Origin: UBA6186 sp050012295 | GTDB lineage: Bacteria > Pseudomonadota > Gammaproteobacteria > UBA6186 > Azoamicaceae | Direction: 5' to 3' | NCBI GenBank assembly: GCA_050012295.1 | Contig: JBEKHL010000015.1 | Coordinates: 1-32,603 of the forward strand | DNA length: 32,603 nucleotides | In this document: positions 8,610 to 16,742 of the stretch, in pieces | How positions within the stretch are numbered: position 1 is the first letter of the stretch | Layout of the letters: the number at the start of each line of letters is the position of its first letter | Notes under the pieces: model-generated | Seen by the model: only the letters and a program-made list of their open reading frames with translations | Database searches by the model: none | Told to the model about the DNA's origin: nothing | Program-made: the position numbers and the translations under genes

Positions 8610-8945
8610 CTATAGCTTCTGGTAGTTTTGATTGTGTATTTTGCTTTGAAAAGTTGCCATATTACCTCTTGCGCCACAACTAAAACAAATAAATTGTCCT
8701 GTTTTTAGGTTTACAGAAAATGAAGGATTTTTTTCTTTATGAAAAGGGCATAAAGCAGTTGCTTCTCTTTTGTTGGGGTGAAATTTTTCTAATTTTGTGG
8801 AGTAATAATCACTAGGAGTTGGCATTGAGCTATATACTTGCTGATCATGTTTAGGTTTGGTGCTATTATTTTTAAATATAAGTTTATTATTATTAATAGA
8901 CACTAAATAGTCAGATCTCGTGTTATTTTTTATGATGTTCTTCAT
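8610..8945 (-). CDS. CHC2-type zinc-finger primase subunit, 3' end frameshifted
   Basis: This 111-residue protein carries a CHC2-type zinc-binding motif: Cys66, His69, Cys87 and Cys90 in CPFHKEKNPSF and FICFSCGARGN. In bacterial and phage primases this domain helps template recognition and precedes the TOPRIM domain, and here the next gene supplies that TOPRIM. Its ATG overlaps the stop of the AlpA-like gene in an ATGA at 8942-8945. After NYQ the frame ends KL-stop. Adding one A near 8619-8621 would instead read EAIAILHGGII and stop at 8584-8586, overlapping the downstream ATG in another ATGA. So the last dozen residues were probably lost through a one-base deletion or a sequencing error. The zinc finger itself is complete. 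Confidence 0.7.
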   Translation of the reverse strand: MKNIIKNNTRSDYLVSINNNKLIFKNNSTKPKHDQQVYSSMPTPSDYYSTKLEKFHPNKREATALCPFHKEKNPSFSVNLKTGQFICFSCGARGNMATFQSKIHNQNYQKL

Positions 8946-9145
8946 ATTTGACGCACTCCTTGTTGCAATTTATTTGTCATTTTCTCTCTCCATGCTTTAG
9001 CGGCTTCTATACTGATCAATCGATGCCTTTTCCCTATAGCCATAGTTTCTGGTCCTTCACCGTGTTTTAAAAGATCGTAGAGCTTTGTGCGACTTAGATT
9101 ATGCAGTACACAGAACTCTTTGAACGAATATGCCAACTTATTCAT
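8942..9145 (-). CDS. AlpA/excisionase-like helix-turn-helix regulator
   Basis: This 67-residue protein has the layout of AlpA/MerR-type (HTH_17) DNA-binding proteins of mobile elements: FKEFCVLHNLSRTKLYDLL forms the helix-turn-helix and IGKRHRLISIEAAKAW the wing. Such proteins control excision or replication genes of prophages and islands. It is the first gene of the replication operon; its stop overlaps the zinc-finger gene start. AAGG about 8 bases before the ATG supports the start. A tandem GATAAAT pair at 9171-9184 lies in its leader and could be its own binding site. Confidence 0.75.
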   Translation of the reverse strand: MNKLAYSFKEFCVLHNLSRTKLYDLLKHGEGPETMAIGKRHRLISIEAAKAWREKMTNKLQQGVRQI

Positions 9146-9170
9146 AGCAATAACCTTATATAAAAAATGT

Positions 9171-9184
9171 GATAAATGATAAAT
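9171..9184. repeat. Tandem GATAAAT pair upstream of the AlpA-like gene
   Basis: Two adjacent copies of GATAAAT (9171-9177 and 9178-9184) lie 26-39 bases before the AlpA-like start codon. They could be operator half-sites, but in such AT-rich DNA chance is a real alternative. Confidence 0.3.
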
Positions 9185-9244
9185 AAACAGTTTGACATGT
9201 TTTTTTTATTTTGCTTGCGCATTCTTGGTAATTATGAAGTTTTG

Positions 9245-9292
9245 ATGGGGGCTCATAACTAGGGTTTTTTTTACACTAGTTATGGCCCCCAT
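9245..9292. repeat. 17-bp hairpin with GC-rich base
   Basis: The arms 9245-9262 and 9276-9292 pair over 17 bp with one bulged base (T9253); the base of the stem is ATGGGGGC/GCCCCCAT. The 13-base loop holds a run of eight T. It lies in the 278-base gap between the 256-residue gene and the AlpA-like gene. On neither strand is the stem followed by a clear T run, so it is not a standard terminator. A structured RNA, a protein-binding dyad or a replication site are possibilities. Apart from this and the GATAAAT pair I see nothing in 9146-9423. Confidence 0.7.
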
Positions 9293-9423
9293 GTTTTATT
9301 AGTCTATTAAACATAATATATAAGTAGGCATATGGATAAACAAAGAAGTATTACTATTGAAAAGTATTATAATTGGGTGCAATTTATCAATTTTATTGTT
9401 AAATTAGATGTAATTTGTATATA

Positions 9424-10194
9424 TTAAAATGTTTGTAAATTTCTTGCAGCTTTTATTTCTCGGCTAGCTTTTTTTATCCATTTTTTAATTAAATCTTTAG
9501 TAATTTTGGTGGGACTACGATTTAAGACAATTATAGATAAATTACTTATGGCTGGATAACATAATTCGTTAAAAGCGTTAAAGTATAAATAACAAATTCT
9601 TTTTACTAGCATTTGTTCACGGAAATAACCACTCATCTTTTTAGCATAAAAATATGGTGTTTTGGATAGTAAGTAATGTGTAGCTTGTCGCAATTTAATA
9701 ATTTTTTCTGTTAGCAAGCTATTGATAAACGGAAATGACGGAAATAAGTTTCTTATAGATTCTATGTTGGTTTCAGTTTTTCTAAGGACTTTAACTGGCT
9801 TAGCTTTATTCGCTATCCTTTTCAAGATTTCTACATTAATCGTTTTTTCAAGTAAAAATGGATGAACACAAAGCGAAAAAATTCGCATTAAGCAAATGGA
9901 CATTTCTTCCTCCAGTTCTATAGCATCAAGTGTCGTGACATATACATCATGAAATTTTAAAAAAAATAGGCTTTCTTTAAATTTTTGTAGAGCTTTTTGG
10001 AAATGCGGATCATTAATAAGGAATTTATAAACCACGTGATTTTTAAGTTGATTTAACAACTCTTTATGGGGATGACAATAGTCATGGGGTAAAGAAAGAT
10101 CATGGTTAGCTACTAAAGATTCTTTATAGCAATTAAGTCCAATAGTCGTAAATTCAGCAAAATCCTTTTCATATCCTATACCTAAAATATCCAT
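9424..10194 (-). CDS. Hypothetical protein, 256 residues
   Basis: I do not recognise this protein. It is rich in Lys, Leu, Ile and Phe and looks mostly alpha-helical, with a Cys-containing middle (SICLMRIFSLCVHPF) and a basic C-terminus (KKWIKKASREIKAARN) that could touch nucleic acid. No integrase, nuclease or membrane signature is visible, and there is no signal peptide. AGGTAAT directly before the ATG at 10194 may be the ribosome-binding site. It is the gene closest to the tRNA-Glu 3' end, where islands often carry an integrase, but it lacks the catalytic residue pattern of tyrosine recombinases. It probably belongs to the island, or may be a lineage-specific chromosomal gene. Confidence 0.55.
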   Translation of the reverse strand: MDILGIGYEKDFAEFTTIGLNCYKESLVANHDLSLPHDYCHPHKELLNQLKNHVVYKFLINDPHFQKALQKFKESLFFLKFHDVYVTTLDAIELEEEMSICLMRIFSLCVHPFLLEKTINVEILKRIANKAKPVKVLRKTETNIESIRNLFPSFPFINSLLTEKIIKLRQATHYLLSKTPYFYAKKMSGYFREQMLVKRICYLYFNAFNELCYPAISNLSIIVLNRSPTKITKDLIKKWIKKASREIKAARNLQTF

Positions 10195-10277
10195 ATATTA
10201 CCTAAAAATTACCTAAAACTATTTCGGTAATAACTACAAATCCACGTAACCCATTGATTTCATTAACAATTTAAATG

Positions 10278-10351
10278 CGTCCCCAACCGGATTCGAACCG
10301 GTGTTATCGCCGTGAAAGGGCGGTGTCCTAGGCCGGCTAGACGATGGGGAC
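10278..10351 (-). tRNA. tRNA-Glu (TTC)
   Basis: The minus strand reads GTCCCCATCGTCTAGCC at the 5' end, a CGCCC-TTTCACG anticodon arm with TTC, a GGTTCGAATCC T-loop and a closing GGGGAC, like E. coli tRNA-Glu. CCA is not encoded. Its 3' end faces the accessory island. Confidence 0.95.
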
Positions 10352-10393
10352 CTAAGAAAGTAAGTTAAAACAGCTTGATTAAATCAAAAACTG

Positions 10394-11896
<1,503 letters not shown>

Positions 11897-11912
11897 AATA
11901 AATCCTTAAAAT

Positions 11913-11929
11913 TTAACCTAACAGGTTAA
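11913..11929. repeat. 7-bp inverted repeat upstream of gltX
   Basis: TTAACCT and AGGTTAA flank a 3-base centre 17 bases before the gltX start. It may be an operator or a leader hairpin. The arms share their sequence with the dyad at 5711-5735 in swapped order, which may be chance in AT-rich DNA. Confidence 0.35.
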
Positions 11930-11951
11930 TTAATAAGTTTACTTAACAAGA

Positions 11952-11980
11952 TTGACAATAACAATAAAGATCGACAAAAT
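11952..11980 (+). promoter_or_regulatory. Probable sigma-70 promoter for tRNA-Met
   Basis: A perfect TTGACA (11952-11957) is followed after 17 bases by CAAAAT (11975-11980), a 4 of 6 match to the -10 consensus. The tRNA starts at 11999, at a suitable distance. The PAP2 gene, which starts 17 bases after the tRNA, may share the transcript. Confidence 0.5.
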
Positions 11981-11998
11981 TATGATAACTTTTTACAG

Positions 11999-12072
11999 GG
12001 CTATGTAGCTCAGCTGGTTAGAGCGTGGCACTCATAATGCCGAGGTCGGTGGTTCGAGTCCACTCATAGCCA
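11999..12072 (+). tRNA. tRNA-Met (CAT, elongator type)
   Basis: The sequence GGCTATGTAGCTCAGC, an anticodon arm TGGCA-CTCATAA-TGCCG with CAT, a GGTTCGAGTCC T-arm and CATAGCC closing pairs resemble E. coli elongator tRNA-Met. A tRNA-Ile(CAT) modified by TilS is less likely because its acceptor stem is usually GC-rich. CCA is not encoded. Confidence 0.9.
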
Positions 12073-12089
12073 AAAATAAGAATTATTTT

Positions 12090-12719
12090 ATGGACTATCT
12101 ATCTTTATTTATTAAGTTATTTCAATCATTAGATACAGAATGTTTTTTATTTTTAAATAAAATTTTATTGAATAATACTTTTGCTCAACATTTTTGGGGA
12201 ATTTTATCGCATAAGCACGAAAGTTGGGTTAATGTTATTATTATGCTATTTTTAAATGTTATAGCAGTGTTAATGATCCCAAAAGCTCGTCGTTCCAAAG
12301 CGGTTGCCATAATTTTATATTGTTGGTTGTCTTTTCAAGTTGTTTTATTGGTTAATACGGTAATTTTTCAGAAAATTTTACAAATAAATCGTGATTCTCC
12401 AAGTGTAGTGGTGGATGGTGCTATAAAATTGTCCAGTGTATTAAATAATTCAAATTTGAAGGATTATTCTAATAATAGTTTTCCGGCTGGACATGCTTTA
12501 GTGTTAATTTATTGGGCATTATTTATTAATTTATATGCTCCAAGGAAAATTACCATGCTTGCTGTATTAGTTTCTATTTTACTTATTATGCCAAGAATGA
12601 TAACTGGAGCTCATTGGTTAAGTGATACGATATTTTCTTTAATATTGGGATGGATGTATTTTAATTTAAGCATGTGGTTTGCAAATAGATATGACTCAAT
12701 TAAATACCGTTTATATTAA
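12090..12719 (+). CDS. PAP2-family membrane phosphatase
   Basis: This 209-residue integral membrane protein is likely to remove phosphate from a lipid substrate (undecaprenyl diphosphate, phosphatidic acid or lipid A type) at the inner membrane. PAP2 motif 2 is NSFPAGHA and motif 3 is RMITGAHWLSD, with Arg, His and Asp in the expected spacing. Motif 1 is poor: KILQINRDSP in place of KxxxxxxRP. Several hydrophobic segments are visible (VNVIIMLFLNVIAVLM, AIILYCWLSFQVVLLV, MLAVLVSILLIM, IFSLILGWMYF). The start is 17 bases after tRNA-Met with no strong ribosome-binding site, and the 3' end overlaps miaB by 29 bases, so the two may be coupled. The substrate cannot be told from sequence. Confidence 0.8.
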   Translation: MDYLSLFIKLFQSLDTECFLFLNKILLNNTFAQHFWGILSHKHESWVNVIIMLFLNVIAVLMIPKARRSKAVAIILYCWLSFQVVLLVNTVIFQKILQINRDSPSVVVDGAIKLSSVLNNSNLKDYSNNSFPAGHALVLIYWALFINLYAPRKITMLAVLVSILLIMPRMITGAHWLSDTIFSLILGWMYFNLSMWFANRYDSIKYRLY

Positions 12720-14025
12720 AACCATGGGTTGTCAGATGAACGAATATGATTCATCTAGGATCTTAGATTTATTAGCTAAAGTTTATGGAGCAAAAAAAAC
12801 AGATGATCCACTAAATGCTGATTTATTATTATTAAATACTTGTTCAGTACGAGAAAAGGCTAAAGATAAAATGTTGTCTGATCTAGGTAGGTGGCGATTA
12901 TTAAAACAGCAGAAACCAAATTTAATAATTGGAGTAGGTGGTTGTGTTGCTAGCATAGAAGGGCAAAATATTTTAAAGCAAGCGTCTTTTGTAGATTTAG
13001 TTTTTGGTCCGCAAACTTTACATAAATTGCCGCAATTAATTAACCAGGTTATACAAAGTAAAAAACAGCAAATCGATATTGCTTTTACGGCAATAGAAAA
13101 ATTTGATAATTTACCAGCACCAAAAATCGATGGTCCTTCTGCATATTTATCTATTATGGAAGGATGCAATAAATACTGTAGTTTTTGTATTGTACCATAT
13201 ACTCGTGGTAACGAGATTAGCAGAAATTTTGAAGATGTAATCGTGGAAGCCGCTGTTTTGGCAGAACAAGGGGTTAAAGAAATAACTTTGTTGGGGCAAA
13301 ATGTTAATGCATATAAAAGTAAAAAATCGAATGGAGAATTAGTAGATTTAGCAGTGTTGTTGCAATATATTGCAGAAATTCCAGGGATTTTACGTCTTAG
13401 ATTTATGACTTCTCATCCAAAAGAATTTTCTGATAATTTAATTATGGCTTTTAAATATATTCCTAAATTAGCAAATCACTTACATTTGCCAATTCAAAGT
13501 GGTTCAGATTTAATTTTAAATAAAATGAAAAGAGGCTACTCAGTATCTGAGTATTTAGAAAAAATTAATAATCTTATGGCAGTTAGACCAAATATTTCAA
13601 TATCTTCAGATTTTATAGTTGGTTTTCCTGGAGAAACAGAAGAAGATTTTGCCGCAACATTAAACGTTATAGACACAGTAGGATTTGATAATTCATATTG
13701 CTTTATATACAGTAAACGACCAGGAACACCAGCTGCGAATTTACCAGACAATGTGTCGTTAGATGAAAAAAAGCAGCGCCTTAATATTATTCAATCACGT
13801 ATTTTACGAAATACTTTGCAAATTGGTGAAAGAATGGTAAATACCGAACAGACGGTGGTAGTTGCCAACATTTCCAAAAAAAATCCTAAAATATTATGCG
13901 CTAGAACAGAAAACAATAGACTAGTTACTTTTATGGGTAATCATGATTTAGTTGGCAAATTAATTAACATTAAAATTATTGAGAGCCTACCAAACAGTTT
14001 GCGCGGTATTGTGGGTCAACTTTAA
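12691..14025 (+). CDS. miaB: tRNA-2-methylthio-N6-isopentenyladenosine synthase MiaB
   Basis: MiaB is a radical-SAM enzyme that adds a methylthio group to isopentenyladenosine-37 in tRNAs reading UNN codons. The 444 residues show the N-terminal MTTase domain with Cys14, Cys51 and Cys85 (GCQMNEYD, NTCSVRE, GGCVAS), which bind one iron-sulphur cluster. The radical-SAM CxxxCxxC follows in GCNKYCSFCIVPYTRG (Cys159, 163, 166), and a C-terminal TRAM-like region closes the protein. The ATG at 12691 gives the usual MTQ...VYIKTMGCQ start; a TTG four codons earlier is also in frame. It overlaps the PAP2 gene by 29 bases and precedes phoH and ybeY, a common gammaproteobacterial order. Confidence 0.95.
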   Translation: MTQLNTVYIKTMGCQMNEYDSSRILDLLAKVYGAKKTDDPLNADLLLLNTCSVREKAKDKMLSDLGRWRLLKQQKPNLIIGVGGCVASIEGQNILKQASFVDLVFGPQTLHKLPQLINQVIQSKKQQIDIAFTAIEKFDNLPAPKIDGPSAYLSIMEGCNKYCSFCIVPYTRGNEISRNFEDVIVEAAVLAEQGVKEITLLGQNVNAYKSKKSNGELVDLAVLLQYIAEIPGILRLRFMTSHPKEFSDNLIMAFKYIPKLANHLHLPIQSGSDLILNKMKRGYSVSEYLEKINNLMAVRPNISISSDFIVGFPGETEEDFAATLNVIDTVGFDNSYCFIYSKRPGTPAANLPDNVSLDEKKQRLNIIQSRILRNTLQIGERMVNTEQTVVVANISKKNPKILCARTENNRLVTFMGNHDLVGKLINIKIIESLPNSLRGIVGQL

Positions 14026-14094
14026 TATTCTTTAAATTAAATTATATTATTTTATATATGGGTTGTTTTTTTAAATTATATTTAGGGGGCCGTA

Positions 14095-14865
14095 TTGTCT
14101 AGGCATAGAAAAGCACATTTTCATAATAATAACTACAATAATCATAATATAAATATGACAAACAATTTAGATAATGTAATTAATCCAATAAATATAGATA
14201 AGCCTAGTATAGTTACATTAAATGGCGTACTTAAGCTGTATAGCAATAGCCAACAAAAATATATGCAAAATATATTACATCACGATATAAATTTTGGAGT
14301 TGGCCCAGCTGGTACTGGCAAAACTTTTTTAGCAGTTGCTTGTGCTGTTTCTGCATTACAACAACGTTATGTGAAGAAAATTTTATTATCTCATCCAGTC
14401 GTAGAAGCAGGGGAGCAATTGGGTTTTTTGCCCGGGGATTTAATTCAAAAAATTAATCCATATTTACAACCATTGTATGATGCTTTGTATGATTTATTAG
14501 GTTTTGGTAAAGTTGAAAAATATTTACAACAGCAAATTATAGAGATTGCCCCATTAGCATATATGCGAGGCAGGACTTTAAATGATGCTTTTATTATTTT
14601 AGATGAAGCACAAAATGCTACTATAGAACAAATGAAGATGTTTTTAACACGGTTAGGTATGAATTCTAAAGTTGTTATTACTGGAGATGTTACACAAATA
14701 GATTTACCAAGAAGAACAACTTCTGGATTAAAGCATGCGATAGATCTTTTAGAGAATATTCCAAATATTAGTGTAACTTGTTTTCAATCTAAAGATGTAG
14801 TTAGACATCCTCTTGTAAGAGATATAGTAGATGCATATGCCAAATGGGAAGATAGTAAAAATTAA
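14095..14865 (+). CDS. phoH: PhoH-family ATPase (YbeZ)
   Basis: This 256-residue ATPase of the PhoH/YbeZ family is thought to work with YbeY in rRNA or mRNA processing. Walker A is GPAGTGKT at 70-77 and Walker B is FIILDEAQN with Asp170-Glu171; ITGDVTQIDLP and the arginine-containing DLPRR region follow as in the family. The N-terminal 30 residues are unusually rich in His and Asn. The start is TTG at 14095, supported by a strong AGGGGG five bases upstream; the next in-frame ATG (residue 21) would also keep the core. It lies 69 bases after miaB, and ybeY starts 13 bases after its stop. Confidence 0.93.
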   Translation: MSRHRKAHFHNNNYNNHNINMTNNLDNVINPINIDKPSIVTLNGVLKLYSNSQQKYMQNILHHDINFGVGPAGTGKTFLAVACAVSALQQRYVKKILLSHPVVEAGEQLGFLPGDLIQKINPYLQPLYDALYDLLGFGKVEKYLQQQIIEIAPLAYMRGRTLNDAFIILDEAQNATIEQMKMFLTRLGMNSKVVITGDVTQIDLPRRTTSGLKHAIDLLENIPNISVTCFQSKDVVRHPLVRDIVDAYAKWEDSKN

Positions 14866-14878
14866 GAGCCACAATGAG

Positions 14879-15331
14879 ATGACAGTCGATTTAGAATTAC
14901 AAATAGCAACTAATGCTAAAACTTTGCCGCATCCTGCTCAATTTAAAGAATGGGTTAGTGTAGCTTTAACTAATAGGATCCCGGATAATACAGAATTAAC
15001 TATTCGTATTGTAGATGAAGAAGAAATTATTAGCTTAAATTATAATTATCGTAATAAAAATAATTCTACTAATGTATTGTCTTTCCCAGTAAACTTGGAG
15101 GAAGTAAATGTAGATTATAATATTTTGGGAGATATTGTAATTTGTGCAGCCGTAGTAGAATTACAGGCTAAACAACAAAATAAAGAGTTGTTAGCGCATT
15201 GGGCACATATGGTAGTGCACGGTACTTTGCATTTGCTTGGGTATGATCATAAAAACGAATTAGAAGCTAGCGAAATGGAAAGTTTAGAAATAAAATTAAT
15301 GCAGCAATTGGGTTTTTCTTCACCGTACTAA
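14879..15331 (+). CDS. ybeY: Endoribonuclease YbeY
   Basis: YbeY is a metal-dependent endoribonuclease involved in 16S rRNA 3'-end maturation and ribosome quality control. The 150-residue protein has the diagnostic zinc motif HGTLHLLGYDH with His114, His118 and His124, and NVLSFP and LGDIVIC motifs in the expected positions. The ATG at 14879 is chosen because it gives the usual family length; the frame is open 16 codons further up inside phoH. No strong ribosome-binding site is visible, so translation may be coupled to phoH. The corC gene that often comes next in this operon is absent; a terminator follows at once. Confidence 0.93.
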   Translation: MTVDLELQIATNAKTLPHPAQFKEWVSVALTNRIPDNTELTIRIVDEEEIISLNYNYRNKNNSTNVLSFPVNLEEVNVDYNILGDIVICAAVVELQAKQQNKELLAHWAHMVVHGTLHLLGYDHKNELEASEMESLEIKLMQQLGFSSPY

Positions 15332-15335
15332 GTTT

Positions 15336-15368
15336 GTCTTATATATATATATTATAAGACGGTTTTTT
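15336..15368 (+). terminator. Rho-independent terminator after ybeY
   Basis: GTCTTATA (15336-15343) pairs perfectly with TATAAGAC (15353-15360). The AT-repeat between them can extend the stem, and the T run GGTTTTTT follows directly. It closes the miaB-phoH-ybeY transcript. Confidence 0.8.
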
Positions 15369-15472
15369 CTGAAAATTATAAAAAATTATTGACAACATTC
15401 GCAATTCATAAGAGTATCTAAAATAAAGTAATTATAAAAACGATATAATAGGTTTTATTAGGAGAATTGATT

Positions 15473-16078
15473 ATGGGTTGCCAAATCACTGCTTTTACAG
15501 AGCAAAACTGTAATAATAATGACAATTTAATTCCTGTAGAAATTATTTCACAATTAAACGTTGTTGCTAACTGCCTTCCTGGATTTACTTATTTGAAAAA
15601 TAGATATGGAGTATATTTATGGCACAACAATATTAAAGATGAAATCAGACAAAAATATGGTTTTCCAGCTAATGCGATTGGAAAAACAGACTACGATATA
15701 TTTCCGTTGGATATAGCTAATGAGTATTGTCGTAAAGATTTGGAAACAATTTTTTCAGATCATTCTACGGTTATGGAAGAAACTTGTTGTGCTTCAACAG
15801 GAGAACCATATATTCAATTATCTTATAGAAATACGATTAAAGACGAACAAGGGGCAATAATAGGAGTTGTTGGTAATTTATTAGATATTACTTATCTAAA
15901 ATCCAAAGAAGTGGAAATGCAATCGACTAATAAAAAGCAGCTTATGCCTAAATATGTCAAAGAACTATTAAAAGAAATATTGTTATTAATAAACCTTATA
16001 TCAGTAAACGAGGATAGCGACAGTAATTTAGTTCTAATTTATGAGATTAAAAATTTTATAAAAACAATAGGTAATTGA
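15473..16078 (+). CDS. PAS-domain protein without an output domain (copy 1)
   Basis: This 201-residue protein is built around one PAS sensory domain: LPGFTYLKNRYGVYLWHNN, AIGKTDYDIFPLDIANEYCRKDLE, and the closing GAIIGVVGNLLDITYLKS strand pair, over about residues 30-145. A C-terminal helical tail of about 50 residues follows (KELLKEILLLINLI). There is no histidine kinase, GGDEF, EAL or DNA-binding domain, so it may pass its signal by protein contact, or be the remnant of a larger sensor. AGGAG eight bases before the ATG at 15473 supports the start. TTGACA at 15389-15394 is a possible -35 box, though no good -10 lies at 17 bases. The next gene encodes a paralogue four bases downstream. Confidence 0.75.
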   Translation: MGCQITAFTEQNCNNNDNLIPVEIISQLNVVANCLPGFTYLKNRYGVYLWHNNIKDEIRQKYGFPANAIGKTDYDIFPLDIANEYCRKDLETIFSDHSTVMEETCCASTGEPYIQLSYRNTIKDEQGAIIGVVGNLLDITYLKSKEVEMQSTNKKQLMPKYVKELLKEILLLINLISVNEDSDSNLVLIYEIKNFIKTIGN

Positions 16079-16082
16079 TACG

Positions 16083-16727
16083 ATGAAAGAACAATCTTTA
16101 CAAAATGCTTTTTTAACACAAACAAAAAATTTTCAGCAGATATTAGATATTATAAATGGATTTCCCGGGATTACTTATTGGGTAAATAAAGAAGGAATAT
16201 ATATTGGACATAATGTTTTTTCAAATAAAGATTTACAGGAGTATAAAATACCACCAAATTTAGCTGGTAAATCAGTTGGCGATATATTTCCTTCGGAAGT
16301 AACCAAATATTATATGGATTGTATAATAGAATCTATTGATTCAGACGTAGAAGTTATTAAAAATAAAACCTATTCTACAACAGGAGAAAAACTTCAAGCA
16401 GTATTATATTATAATAGGCCATTGAAAGATGAAAATACAAAAACTATTGGTGCTATAGGTAATATAATAGATGTTGATTATTTTAAAAAAACATCAATTA
16501 GATTGTTAAGTACTAATAATAGTTTGGATAAGCAAACAAAGGCTATGCTAGAAATATGTTATGGTTTTTCCAATTCTTTTAAAGAATCTTTTGAAGAAGT
16601 ATTGCTTTTAATTAAACATATAGAAACAAATACAACTAATAATCACAATAAAGAATTAATTACGGAGATGAAAAATTATTTAAAAATATTATTAAATAAT
16701 TGTAACGATGTTTTAAAATCTAATTGA
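16083..16727 (+). CDS. PAS-domain protein without an output domain (copy 2)
   Basis: This 214-residue protein is the paralogue of its upstream neighbour. The PAS core again reads FPGITYWVNKEGIYIGHN, LAGKSVGDIFPSEVTKYYMD and GAIGNIIDVDYFKK, followed by a similar helical tail (FEEVLLLIKHIETN, ELITEMKNYLK). The two are diverged but align along their whole length, including the tail, so the tail is a conserved part and not random read-through. It starts four bases after the first copy stops, so the two are almost certainly co-expressed and may form heterodimers. No output domain is visible. It converges on manC with 15 bases between the stops and no obvious terminator. Confidence 0.75.
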   Translation: MKEQSLQNAFLTQTKNFQQILDIINGFPGITYWVNKEGIYIGHNVFSNKDLQEYKIPPNLAGKSVGDIFPSEVTKYYMDCIIESIDSDVEVIKNKTYSTTGEKLQAVLYYNRPLKDENTKTIGAIGNIIDVDYFKKTSIRLLSTNNSLDKQTKAMLEICYGFSNSFKESFEEVLLLIKHIETNTTNNHNKELITEMKNYLKILLNNCNDVLKSN

Positions 16728-16742
16728 CTATAATCTTTCTAG

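Noticed and set aside
9245..9292. Hairpin as an ordinary rho-independent terminator
   Set aside because: The T run is in the loop and neither side of the stem is followed by a T tract on the transcribed strand.
9424..10194. The 256-residue protein as the island integrase
   Set aside because: I could not find the Arg...His-x-x-Arg...Tyr pattern of tyrosine recombinases or a serine-recombinase N-terminus.
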